Of a DNA stretch of 28,973 nt, positions 1 through 7,403 are shown in pieces. Below the pieces are notes generated by a model, which saw only the letters and a list, made by a program, of their open reading frames with translations, searched no databases and was not told the origin of the DNA. The translations under genes and the position numbers were made by a program. The DNA comes from a candidate division WWE3 bacterium CG22_combo_CG10-13_8_21_14_all_39_12 (lineage in GTDB: Bacteria; Patescibacteriota; 4484-211; GCA-002791395): contig PCSU01000053.1 in the NCBI GenBank assembly GCA_002771355.1, positions 1,927 through 30,899 of the forward strand. The letters run 5' to 3'. The stretch's first letter is position 1. The number at the start of each line of letters is the position of its first letter.

Positions 1-43
1 CAGTTGTCAACAACCTCTTTATCATTCCCCACCAACTACATAA

Positions 44-71
44 TTACGAGTTACCAGTTACCAATTACTAT
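44..71. repeat. Degenerate heptanucleotide repeat with TTAC core
   Basis: Four consecutive 7-nt units begin at positions 44, 51, 58 and 65 and read TTACGAG, TTACCAG, TTACCAA and TTACTAT. The period and TTAC core match the long perfect TTACAAG array at 27690-27784. It lies just past the 3' end of the minus-strand gene ending at 79. It could be an eroded array of the same repeat family. The rest of 1-78 shows nothing else I can support. Confidence 0.5.
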
Positions 72-78
72 TCACGGA

Positions 79-1644
79 TCACAGCTTCTCAACGTATTTT
101 TTTGTTACCCATCCATTATCTCCACCACGCATAATAAGTTGAATCCACTCTCCATCTTCTTGTCTATATGCAAATTTTTCACCTGGAAAAACAGTTGTTA
201 TTAGCTTTGACCCAATACTTGGGCCTTCACGTACATTAAGGTATCCGGTTGGAGTATCAAGAATTCGTAACGTCCCTACATTGTCACCCTCAACGGTAAG
301 ATGAAGTCCGAACCGACTTCCCTTAACTTCTTGACCAGTGTAGGTATCAATAAGCATGAACGCCTGATTAAACGTAACCGGATAGTACGGGGCCTGTATG
401 GGTAGAAGAACTGAAACATCATTCCCTGGAAATACAGGAACCTTAGTAACTCTTCTAACCTGTGATGTAGAGTTCCATTTAACAGGATCATATGCCTCTG
501 AAATTCCATTGGTATCAGCTACGGCAATAACAAACTGTGAGGGATCTTCCCAGGTAACACTCCCAACATTTTGAAATTGTATGGGAATCTCTCGTCTTTC
601 TCCTAATGTAAGGGTAAGATCACCTACCTCAGATATGTTCCTCACTCGAGGTTGTGGCGGTGACTCAACGAGTGAAACAATCCCTGATAATATCTCTTGT
701 GTAGACTCTGAAATCTCTGAAGATAAAATAAGGACAGGAACATCACCTTTCGCAAATCCACGTCCCTGAAACATACTGTAGTCAAGATTATACAATCCCA
801 TACCCTCATACACTGTTCCGTCTTGGGCAATAATATACGCAAACGGAATTCCTTTATAGTTATATCTGGTTCGTGAGACCTCCTCTAATAATAAAATTGC
901 GGAATCACCTGTAAGTGGTAATTGGCTCTTAAGCTGATATGCAACAACGCTTTGCCATGGTGAAGATGGAACAGATGCCAAAGAGATCAAAGATCCGCCC
1001 CACTGTGTTCGTGTTGTTGGTAAGACATCAACACTCGGTCCTCCTGTAACTGGTACTTGCTCTAAGGATTCAAATAGTAGCGGAACCAAATCCACTACTA
1101 TTTGGGCGCGCGTTCTATCGGGAACGGTTACATTAATATGCATCTCTTCAAACCCATCACGAACAATCTTTATTGAATGTGAAACCCCAGGTTTTACATT
1201 ACTGACATAGGGAGATACATCTGAAGCAGTATCATCAATTGTTACGGTAGCATCCTGTGGGGTTACTGAAACATTAATGGAACTCTCAGCAAACAACGCA
1301 TTTACCGATTCAAATCCTAAGTCATATCCATAGCTTACTGAACTATTGTTGTATATTTCTCGAGAAATGCGACTTTCCCCTCCACCACTCACATTAACTT
1401 TTCCATTCCATGAGTTTCCAATTGAAACAACAAGTTCCTGAGGTTTATCTGAAGTATACGAAACCGGCGTAGTTCCACTTTGCTTATCGTTAATAGTGAC
1501 AGACTGTGAACCATTTGCTGTTGTTACAACAAGCGTTCCTATTTCAGATCGTGAGGATAAAACCATAGATGCGCCTTCCCTTACAAATACAAAGGTTACG
1601 ATAACAATTACAATAAATGAGATTACAACTGTCGCAGTACGCAT
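79..1644 (-). CDS. Membrane-anchored envelope protein with PEGA, degenerate PGRP-like, NBR1-like and SH3b domains
   Basis: A 521-residue protein with one N-terminal hydrophobic segment (about residues 5-21) and the rest predicted outside the membrane. PEGA-like beta domains lie at about 35-80 and 122-187; the second has the typical DGFEE turn. Residues 211-330 resemble a peptidoglycan recognition protein (PGRP/amidase_2) fold: it opens with TRTQWGG (family start sRxxWGA) and has DGTVYEGMG (family DGxVYEGRG). The HHT and other zinc-binding histidines of active amidases are not visible. Residues 341-452 resemble an NBR1-type Ig-like domain (FQNVGSVTW). An SH3b domain with YLNVREGPS ends the protein (457-521). 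The likely role is non-catalytic binding to peptidoglycan or other surface glycan. The start is 5 nt after dnaN, so it is probably in the same operon. The domain calls are by motif only. Confidence 0.7.
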   Translation of the reverse strand: MRTATVVISFIVIVIVTFVFVREGASMVLSSRSEIGTLVVTTANGSQSVTINDKQSGTTPVSYTSDKPQELVVSIGNSWNGKVNVSGGGESRISREIYNNSSVSYGYDLGFESVNALFAESSINVSVTPQDATVTIDDTASDVSPYVSNVKPGVSHSIKIVRDGFEEMHINVTVPDRTRAQIVVDLVPLLFESLEQVPVTGGPSVDVLPTTRTQWGGSLISLASVPSSPWQSVVAYQLKSQLPLTGDSAILLLEEVSRTRYNYKGIPFAYIIAQDGTVYEGMGLYNLDYSMFQGRGFAKGDVPVLILSSEISESTQEILSGIVSLVESPPQPRVRNISEVGDLTLTLGERREIPIQFQNVGSVTWEDPSQFVIAVADTNGISEAYDPVKWNSTSQVRRVTKVPVFPGNDVSVLLPIQAPYYPVTFNQAFMLIDTYTGQEVKGSRFGLHLTVEGDNVGTLRILDTPTGYLNVREGPSIGSKLITTVFPGEKFAYRQEDGEWIQLIMRGGDNGWVTKKYVEKL

Positions 1645-1649
1645 AATGC

Positions 1650-2786
1650 TTAGTCAGTCAGTGTCATTGGCATGACAATATGCCTATATGCAGCATCGTC
1701 TTTACCGGTAAAAACTGTTGGCTGCGTTGGCCCAGATATATTCATAACTAAAGTGTCTGATGCAATAGATTGGATTGCATCTACTAAATACCTGGCATTA
1801 AATCCAAGCGTGTGAGCATCTCCTGTAATTGTTGCAGCCGAACTTCCTTTATATGTCCCAACCGCAGAACTCTGGGCAGAAAGGGAAAGGGTTCCTTCTA
1901 AAGGATTACTCATAATCTTTATCGACTGACCTTCTCTCTCTGCAAAAATCGCTGTAGTTTTTACGGCATCCAAAAAAGTTGCAGCTGAAAGTTCAATCTT
2001 TGAAACAAACTCAGTCGGTATAATCCGTTGATAATCAGGATACTGAGCATCAAGTAATCGAGAAATGACTTCAACAATTCCGACCTTTATAAAAACCTGG
2101 TTTTGCTCACTACTTGCCATAAACGTCAGCGGCGCATCAGATGCATCAATTGCAGATGCGTCTGCCAATAAACCATCAACATCTCGAAGTGCAGAAGCCG
2201 GAACAATAAAAGAACCTTCTAAATTACCTTCAAATGGTACGGTTACAATTGACAACCTAAAACTATCAGTAGCAACAACATCAACCATATGATCATGTTT
2301 AAATACAAAAAGAACCCCTGTAAGAACTGGGTGAATATCTCCAGATGCTGATGCAAAAACTGTCTGTTTAACCAGAGACCTAAATAGCGACGGGTCTAAA
2401 AATGCTTGATCTGACTGTGTTTCATATGTTGGGAGCTCAGGAAAATCCTGGGCAGGCATGGTTACAAAGGATGCGTCATTAGTCCCATCTGACACCATGA
2501 GTTGATTACCATCGGAAGATAACGTCACCGTATCATTTTTTATAGTACTAATGTATTCCGTAAATGTTTTAGCAGGAACCGTTATTTGGCCTGGTTCATC
2601 AACCTTTGCTTGGATTGCGACTTTAATTGAGATTTCAAGATCAGAAGACTCTATCTTTAATTGATTATCTTTAGTTGCTGTCAGTAAAAGATTAGAAAGA
2701 ACTGGAACATTTGTTTTTGTACTGACTGCTTTTGAAGCAAGTTGAGCTGTAGTTTGTATTCTTTGGGTAACTAAGCTTAATCTCAT
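1650..2786 (-). CDS. dnaN: DNA polymerase III subunit beta (sliding clamp)
   Basis: DnaN forms the ring-shaped clamp that tethers the replicative polymerase to DNA. The 378-residue product has the usual length and the three-part clamp layout. Visible family signatures are the N-terminal helix region with LSNLLLTA, the central FNARYLVDAI, and the C-terminal YRHIVMPMTL, which matches the family's closing MPM(R/T)L strand. I start at the ATG at 2786. An in-frame TTG two codons upstream is possible but has no better ribosome site. No clear Shine-Dalgarno is present; a candidate -10 (TATAAA, complement of 2809-2814) lies about 22 nt upstream. It sits downstream of dnaA across the probable origin, and the envelope gene at 79-1644 follows after 5 nt. 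Confidence 0.95.
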   Translation of the reverse strand: MRLSLVTQRIQTTAQLASKAVSTKTNVPVLSNLLLTATKDNQLKIESSDLEISIKVAIQAKVDEPGQITVPAKTFTEYISTIKNDTVTLSSDGNQLMVSDGTNDASFVTMPAQDFPELPTYETQSDQAFLDPSLFRSLVKQTVFASASGDIHPVLTGVLFVFKHDHMVDVVATDSFRLSIVTVPFEGNLEGSFIVPASALRDVDGLLADASAIDASDAPLTFMASSEQNQVFIKVGIVEVISRLLDAQYPDYQRIIPTEFVSKIELSAATFLDAVKTTAIFAEREGQSIKIMSNPLEGTLSLSAQSSAVGTYKGSSAATITGDAHTLGFNARYLVDAIQSIASDTLVMNISGPTQPTVFTGKDDAAYRHIVMPMTLTD

Positions 2787-2914
2787 AGTCAAACTTTAAC
2801 ATAATCCCTTTATAGTAGCAATAATAGGCGTTGTGTATATCCGGAAAAGTCTTGTTTTTACTGCTATGACAGTGGATTTAGTGTTGATACTGCTTGGATA
2901 ATATGCGAATAGAA

Positions 2915-3004
2915 TGTGGATGTTTTCCACAAGGGAGTTAAACTTATCCACAAACACCCACTGGTTTATACAAACTATCCACAAAATACATAAACTTATC
3001 CACA
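2915..3004. other. Probable chromosomal replication origin (oriC): DnaA-box cluster
   Basis: The 350-nt gap between dnaA and dnaN has no credible gene. It holds two perfect DnaA boxes TTATCCACA at 2944-2952 and 2996-3004. Three one-mismatch boxes lie at 2923-2931 (TTTTCCACA), 2966-2974 (TTATACAAA) and 2975-2983 (CTATCCACA), with a weak inverted one at 2915-2923. The five direct boxes all point the same way. Their starts are 21, 22, 9 and 21 nt apart, so the stronger ones (2923, 2944, 2975, 2996) are spaced 21, 31 and 21 nt, about 2, 3 and 2 helical turns. AT-rich stretches flank the cluster on both sides and could unwind. The dnaA-origin-dnaN order is the classic bacterial arrangement. Confidence 0.8.
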
Positions 3005-3136
3005 AAATGCGAGTGGGTTAATTGGCTAGAATATGAATCTGGAATCTTCAGCACAGAGTGCAAGGTATCGTTTGGGGAAAGTGTGACTATATATTTGTGA
3101 GGATAAAATGTAGGTCCTTAACGTGTGAAAAGCCTT

Positions 3137-4552
3137 TTAACCGTAGAGTTCGTTTCGAATCATTGATATATGAGAGCTGACAACTGGCTTAAGGCCTTCT
3201 TCAAGAGTTGTTTTTATGCGGTCACAGCCATGCATGACTGTTGTATGGTCACGTCCACCTAAAATGTCCCCAATTTCTTCGAGATTTAATCCAAGTTCAT
3301 TCCTCAAAAGAAACATAGTAACTTGGCGGGGGATTACTACTTCGCGTTTTCGGCGTTTACCGCAGAGATCTTTAATACTGGTATCAAATTGTCTTGTTAC
3401 AAGTTCGAGAATAAGGTCAGGGGTTATTTTGCGTTTGGGGCCTTTTTGCTCTTCAGGATCACCAAGAATTGATCTGACAAGTGCAACATTTAGAGGGCCG
3501 GGTTGTGAGGATGCGTATGACTGGAGTTGTAATAATATCCCGTGGATTTCTCGAATATTTGAAGTGCAATTATCCGCAATAAATTGCATGACAGGGTCTG
3601 ATAAATTAAGATTTAGTTCTAAAGATTTTTGCTGGACGATGGCTACGCGTGTTTCAAAGTCCGGTGGACTTATCATTACCATTAGACCGCCTTGAAATCG
3701 TGAAATTAATCGATCTGGGATATCTTGTATTTGTGTTGGGTCTCTGTCTGATACAAGAACTATTTGACTATTTGCCTGTTGTAGCTCGTTAAATGTGTGG
3801 TAAAATTCTTCGAGGCTTGCTTCTTTGCCTGATAAAAATTGGATATCATCAATAAGTAGGACATTTGATTTGCGGTACCGGTTTCTAAAATCTTGCATTG
3901 GTTTTTTTCGTGTAATGTGACCAATGAGATCATTTACAAATGTTTCGGAGGGGGCATACGTAATAGTAAAATTTGGGTGTTTGGTCAAAAGCTCGTTACC
4001 AATAGCGTGTAAAAGGTGAGTTTTACCAACGCCGGTATTACCATAGATAAGCAGAGGGTTATAGATTTTTCCTGGATTTTCTACAATTGAGGTTGCTGCT
4101 GCATGAACAACACGGTTGTTAACTCCAACAATATAGTTATCAAGGGTGTAGGTGCTGTTTAATTGTGGTGCTGTGTGGAATGAGCTGGTATAAGTATTGG
4201 AATTTTGCCCAGTTTCAGCTGTTTCTGGGGTTGCTTCAGTGAGATTTTCTGAGAATGTGGGAGGTTCGTCAAATAGTGGGCCTGAGAGTGTTTTGGTGGG
4301 GAGTCTTGGTGGACGCAAAATATATTCGACGGTAACAGCAGTTCCTATAACTTCTCTTAGAATTCGTTCTGTTGGTTCAGAATAGCGTTTTTGAATAATA
4401 TTTTTACTGTACGCATCGGTACAGGCAATTATCACTTTGTCTTCAGACGTTTCGTATAGTGAAGTATTTCTGAACCATGTTGATACTGCAACAGGGTCAA
4501 GTTCAATTTCAAGGGCAGCAAGGACTTGGTTCCAAATTGGCGTGGTAGACAT
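3137..4552 (-). CDS. dnaA: Chromosomal replication initiator protein DnaA
   Basis: DnaA binds DnaA boxes as an ATP-bound AAA+ oligomer and opens the origin. The 471-residue protein has all four domains: an N-terminal domain (about 1-75, with IWNQVLAALE), a variable Thr/Pro/Glu-rich linker (80-135), an AAA+ domain with Walker A GNTGVGKT at 171-178, Walker B LLIDDIQ near 232-238 and the sensor II arginine in NIREIHG near 332-338, and a C-terminal DNA-binding helix-turn-helix with the signature GRDHTTVMHGCDRI near 433-446. I use the ATG at 4552. A longer reading frame extends to 4591, but the family begins at this IWNQ segment and the predicted promoter overlaps those extra codons. There is no Shine-Dalgarno; the mRNA should have almost no leader. 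Confidence 0.96.
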   Translation of the reverse strand: MSTTPIWNQVLAALEIELDPVAVSTWFRNTSLYETSEDKVIIACTDAYSKNIIQKRYSEPTERILREVIGTAVTVEYILRPPRLPTKTLSGPLFDEPPTFSENLTEATPETAETGQNSNTYTSSFHTAPQLNSTYTLDNYIVGVNNRVVHAAATSIVENPGKIYNPLLIYGNTGVGKTHLLHAIGNELLTKHPNFTITYAPSETFVNDLIGHITRKKPMQDFRNRYRKSNVLLIDDIQFLSGKEASLEEFYHTFNELQQANSQIVLVSDRDPTQIQDIPDRLISRFQGGLMVMISPPDFETRVAIVQQKSLELNLNLSDPVMQFIADNCTSNIREIHGILLQLQSYASSQPGPLNVALVRSILGDPEEQKGPKRKITPDLILELVTRQFDTSIKDLCGKRRKREVVIPRQVTMFLLRNELGLNLEEIGDILGGRDHTTVMHGCDRIKTTLEEGLKPVVSSHISMIRNELYG

Positions 4553-4562
4553 GTGTGCACTT

Positions 4563-4591
4563 AAGATACGACCCGATGTGGATAACGTCAA
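4563..4591 (-). promoter_or_regulatory. dnaA promoter with a perfect DnaA box inside the spacer
   Basis: On the minus strand TTGACG (complement of 4586-4591) and TATCTT (complement of 4563-4568) are separated by exactly 17 nt. The spacer starts with TTATCCACA, a perfect DnaA box (complement of 4577-4585). The predicted transcription start is about 3-5 nt before the ATG at 4552. DnaA bound here should block RNA polymerase, which suggests negative autoregulation. Confidence 0.65.
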
Positions 4592-4652
4592 CGAGGGGTT
4601 TGTCCTTTTGAGAATGGAAAATAATGAGGTGGGGTAAAATTACTCAGCGCTA

Positions 4653-4661
4653 TGTGGATAT
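4653..4661 (-). promoter_or_regulatory. One-mismatch DnaA box upstream of dnaA
   Basis: The complement reads ATATCCACA, one mismatch from TTATCCACA. It lies 76 nt from the perfect box in the dnaA promoter, in the gap between dnaA and the LPESG membrane protein gene. It may help cooperative DnaA binding at the dnaA promoter. Confidence 0.4.
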
Positions 4662-4677
4662 CTTTTAGTGGGCAAAA

Positions 4678-5607
4678 TTACCGCTTTCGATAGGCAACAA
4701 TACCTGTTGCCATAAACAAGATAGAGAGAAAGGTTACAAATAATGTTGTTTCAACGGTACCACTTTCTGGGAGCGATGCTGCTAATGGTGTTGGTGTTAC
4801 GGTTGAACTTTCAGCTGAAGTTGGGGTAGGGGTACTTGTTGCTGTTGGAACTTTTGTCGGAGCCAGTGTTCCTGTTGCTGTTGGAGCACTAGTTGGCTCA
4901 GTGGTGGGAGCAGCTGTTGGGGTAGATGCTCCTGTTGGGCCAGGTGTAGGTGCCCCACTAGTTGGAGTTGCCGTTAATTGAGCGCCACCTTGTTCGCAAT
5001 CAAAGGATGATGAACAGAAGTTATTTCCAGCACCAGGAACTTCAACACAAAGTCCAAATCTACACTCAAGATGTGTTTGCGCTGTTGGTTCATCAGTCGG
5101 GTTTACGGCAATACTTGGGGTAGGTGTTGGGGTAGGTGTTGTTTGGCTACTATCTCTAAGGAAAAACCACCATATGGCACCACCAAGAATCAGTAAAAGA
5201 ATAGCGGTAATTGCAGTGAGGATGATTATATTTTTTTTATTACTTGTTCCAGTTCCACTAGAATCAGGTTGTGGTGGGGCAGGGATGTCTTCTGGTACAG
5301 GTGTATCAACAGGAGTATCTTCATCTGGCAGTTCAGTGTTTGTTAGGTCCTCATCTGGATCAAAACTAGAAAGATCAGGATCTTTAAGGCCTATCTCTGA
5401 ATCAGTATCCAAAGGCATTTCAGTATCAAAAGAAGAGTCAGTGGGTACCTCAGTGGTAGTTTCGGTTGCCTCGTCGTCTAATTCAGCCAATAAGTCGTCA
5501 ACCTCCTGGTCAGAAATCGTTTTATCTGGCTTGGGAGTTAGATCACTACTTATTGTGTTTGTTGAAGTATCTTCGGCTTGGGGCAGATTATTTTCCTGTT
5601 CGTCCAT
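4678..5607 (-). CDS. Two-pass membrane protein with acidic N-terminus, Cys motif, Thr/Pro linker and LPESG sorting-like tail
   Basis: The 309-residue protein has a very acidic, Asp/Glu/Thr/Pro-rich N-terminal region (1-122), a transmembrane helix (about 126-148), an outer segment with four cysteines (182, 187, 198, 204; pattern CxxxxC, then CxxxxxC), a long Thr/Pro/Ala linker (211-276), and LPESG at 279-283 followed by a hydrophobic segment (about 287-305) and the basic end YRKR. The tail has the layout of a sortase signal with Ser for Thr. An N-terminal signal peptide is absent, so the first helix probably acts as an uncleaved anchor. The function is unknown. It lies upstream of dnaA on the same strand and is divergent from argS. 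Its promoter is separate from that of dnaA. Confidence 0.75.
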   Translation of the reverse strand: MDEQENNLPQAEDTSTNTISSDLTPKPDKTISDQEVDDLLAELDDEATETTTEVPTDSSFDTEMPLDTDSEIGLKDPDLSSFDPDEDLTNTELPDEDTPVDTPVPEDIPAPPQPDSSGTGTSNKKNIIILTAITAILLLILGGAIWWFFLRDSSQTTPTPTPTPSIAVNPTDEPTAQTHLECRFGLCVEVPGAGNNFCSSSFDCEQGGAQLTATPTSGAPTPGPTGASTPTAAPTTEPTSAPTATGTLAPTKVPTATSTPTPTSAESSTVTPTPLAASLPESGTVETTLFVTFLSILFMATGIVAYRKR

Positions 5608-5615
5608 ATAAAAAT

Positions 5616-5644
5616 AGTATGGAACATTAACAAGTGCTTGTCAA
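5616..5644 (-). promoter_or_regulatory. Promoter of the LPESG membrane protein gene
   Basis: On the minus strand TTGACA (complement of 5639-5644, perfect -35) is followed after 17 nt by CATACT (complement of 5616-5621). The ATG at 5607 is 8 nt beyond the -10, giving a predicted leader of about 1-2 nt. It overlaps the upstream region of the divergent argS promoter. Confidence 0.6.
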
Positions 5645-5664
5645 TCCCGTTGTGTCGGTTTCAA

Positions 5665-5673
5665 TGTTACAAT
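5665..5673 (+). promoter_or_regulatory. argS extended -10 promoter (leaderless)
   Basis: TGT directly before TACAAT (5668-5673) gives an extended -10 element. No -35 is seen at 17 nt. The ATG at 5680 is exactly 6 nt after the -10, so transcription should begin at or beside the A of the start codon. No Shine-Dalgarno exists before argS. Confidence 0.6.
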
Positions 5674-5679
5674 TGAGTA

Positions 5680-7401
5680 ATGTTATTACAGCAACATTTG
5701 AGAGAAGTTCTTGAGCGTGCTCGGGGAGATGCAGGGTACACCTTAACGACGCCGATATCTATTCGTTTGAACTCAAAGGTAGGTTTCGGCGATTATAGCT
5801 CGGGACTGGCTCTTTCTATTGATGAATCTAACACAACATCAATGGAACGTGCAACCAAAATTGCAGAAATTGTTGAAGGTTATAAAGATCCAATAATTGG
5901 TCAGGTTAAAGTTGCCGCACCTGGTTTTGTGAATTTTTTTCTTGATAGCGTTCAGTTATTTAAATTAACGAAAGATATCGATGATATGTTTGGCACTAAC
6001 GACTTGTATGGCGGGCAACGGATTATGGTCGAATATACAGACCCAAACCCTTATAAAGAGTTTCATATAGGCCACTTTATGCCCAATATTATTGGTGAGG
6101 CGATCGCCAGACTTCACGAATATGGTGGGGCAACGGTTGAGCGTGTAAATTATCAAGGAGATGTAGGTCTACATGTAGCAAAGTCAGTGTGGGGGCTTAT
6201 AAAAAAGCTTGAAGGGGATAGTCAAACAATGGAAGAGTTATCAAAGCTTTCACTTCTTGAGCGAGTCAAGATTATGGGAGAAGCTTATGTTAACGGGTCT
6301 AAAGCCTATGATGACCCAGAAGCAAAAAATGAGATTGATGCGATAAATATTGCTATTTACGAGGGCAACGATAAAAACCTTATGGCGCTTTACAAGGAGG
6401 GACGCTCATGGAGTTTAGAGTATTTTGAGACTATATATAAGCGTTTAGGCACAACATTTGACGATTATTATTTTGAGAGTGAGTCTGGTAAAAAGGGACT
6501 TGAGGTTGTAACAGCACACATTAACGATGGTATTTTTGAAAAAAGTGAGGGAGCTGTAATTTATCGAGGTGAGAATAGAGGACTCCATAATAGAGTTTTT
6601 ATTAACAGCTTAGGTGTACCAACGTATGAGGCTAAAGAGTTAGGATTGGCACAAACAAAATACGAACGATGGCGGTATGATCGTTCTTTTATTGTGACTG
6701 GAAATGAAGTGAGTGAGTATTTTAAAGTTCTTATTGATGCTATGTCACGGGTTTTCCCCGATCTAGCAACAAAAACCACCCATGTTGGCCATGGGATGTT
6801 AACTCTTAAAGGGGCCAAAATGAGTTCTCGAACAGGAAATATTTTACGAGCTACCGATATTATTGATGCGGCAAAAGAAGCTGTTGTTAAGGTTATCGAT
6901 CAGTCAGAGAAAACATCGAATGAACCCTTATCTGATAGAGAGATTGAGCTTGTAGCACTTGCCGCGATTCGTTACACGTTTTTGCGTTTGAGTATTGGAA
7001 AAAATATAGTATTCGATTTTGACACCTCATTTTCATTTGACGGGGATTCAGGCCCATATCTTTTATATACCTATGCTAGGGCGGTACATATCATTGAAAA
7101 TGCAAAAGGAATAACGGTTAAAGATTCTTTTGAGGCATGGTCAGGTGAAGAAGATGATCTTATTAAAACATTAGTGCAATTTCCAGATGTAATACGTGAT
7201 GCTCAGGAGAGTATCAGTTTGCATGGTGTTACACAGTACCTTACGACCCTTGCACAAACGTTTAATAGCTTTTATCATGCCAAACGGGTTATTGAAGATA
7301 ATGAAGTTGATGGGCGTCGCCTATCGCTTGTCTTGACAGTTAAAAAGGTATTGTCAAACGGTATGTATGTACTTGGGATTGAGCCACTTGATAGGATGTA
7401 A
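5680..7401 (+). CDS. argS: Arginyl-tRNA synthetase
   Basis: This class I synthetase charges tRNA-Arg with arginine using ATP. The 573-residue length is normal. An N-terminal Add-1-like domain covers about 1-110 (GDYSSGLAL). The Rossmann catalytic core has the HIGH motif at 129-132 within EFHIGHFMPN, the EYTDPNP strand just before it, and KMSSRTGN at 380-387 in the KMSKS position. A helical anticodon-binding DALR-type domain ends the protein, with YLLYTYARA near its start and TLAQTFNSFYH near the end. The start at 5680 gives the full N-terminal domain and fits the leaderless promoter. hisS follows after 2 nt, so the two synthetases form an operon. Confidence 0.95.
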   Translation: MLLQQHLREVLERARGDAGYTLTTPISIRLNSKVGFGDYSSGLALSIDESNTTSMERATKIAEIVEGYKDPIIGQVKVAAPGFVNFFLDSVQLFKLTKDIDDMFGTNDLYGGQRIMVEYTDPNPYKEFHIGHFMPNIIGEAIARLHEYGGATVERVNYQGDVGLHVAKSVWGLIKKLEGDSQTMEELSKLSLLERVKIMGEAYVNGSKAYDDPEAKNEIDAINIAIYEGNDKNLMALYKEGRSWSLEYFETIYKRLGTTFDDYYFESESGKKGLEVVTAHINDGIFEKSEGAVIYRGENRGLHNRVFINSLGVPTYEAKELGLAQTKYERWRYDRSFIVTGNEVSEYFKVLIDAMSRVFPDLATKTTHVGHGMLTLKGAKMSSRTGNILRATDIIDAAKEAVVKVIDQSEKTSNEPLSDREIELVALAAIRYTFLRLSIGKNIVFDFDTSFSFDGDSGPYLLYTYARAVHIIENAKGITVKDSFEAWSGEEDDLIKTLVQFPDVIRDAQESISLHGVTQYLTTLAQTFNSFYHAKRVIEDNEVDGRRLSLVLTVKKVLSNGMYVLGIEPLDRM

Positions 7402-7403
7402 TC

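Noticed and set aside
2796..3005. Minus-strand 69-codon frame in the dnaA-dnaN gap
   Set aside because: It lies across the DnaA boxes, has no ribosome site and no sensible composition; the region is the probable origin.
4553..4591. Thirteen extra N-terminal codons on dnaA
   Set aside because: They overlap the predicted promoter and DnaA box, and DnaA families start at the IWNQ segment.
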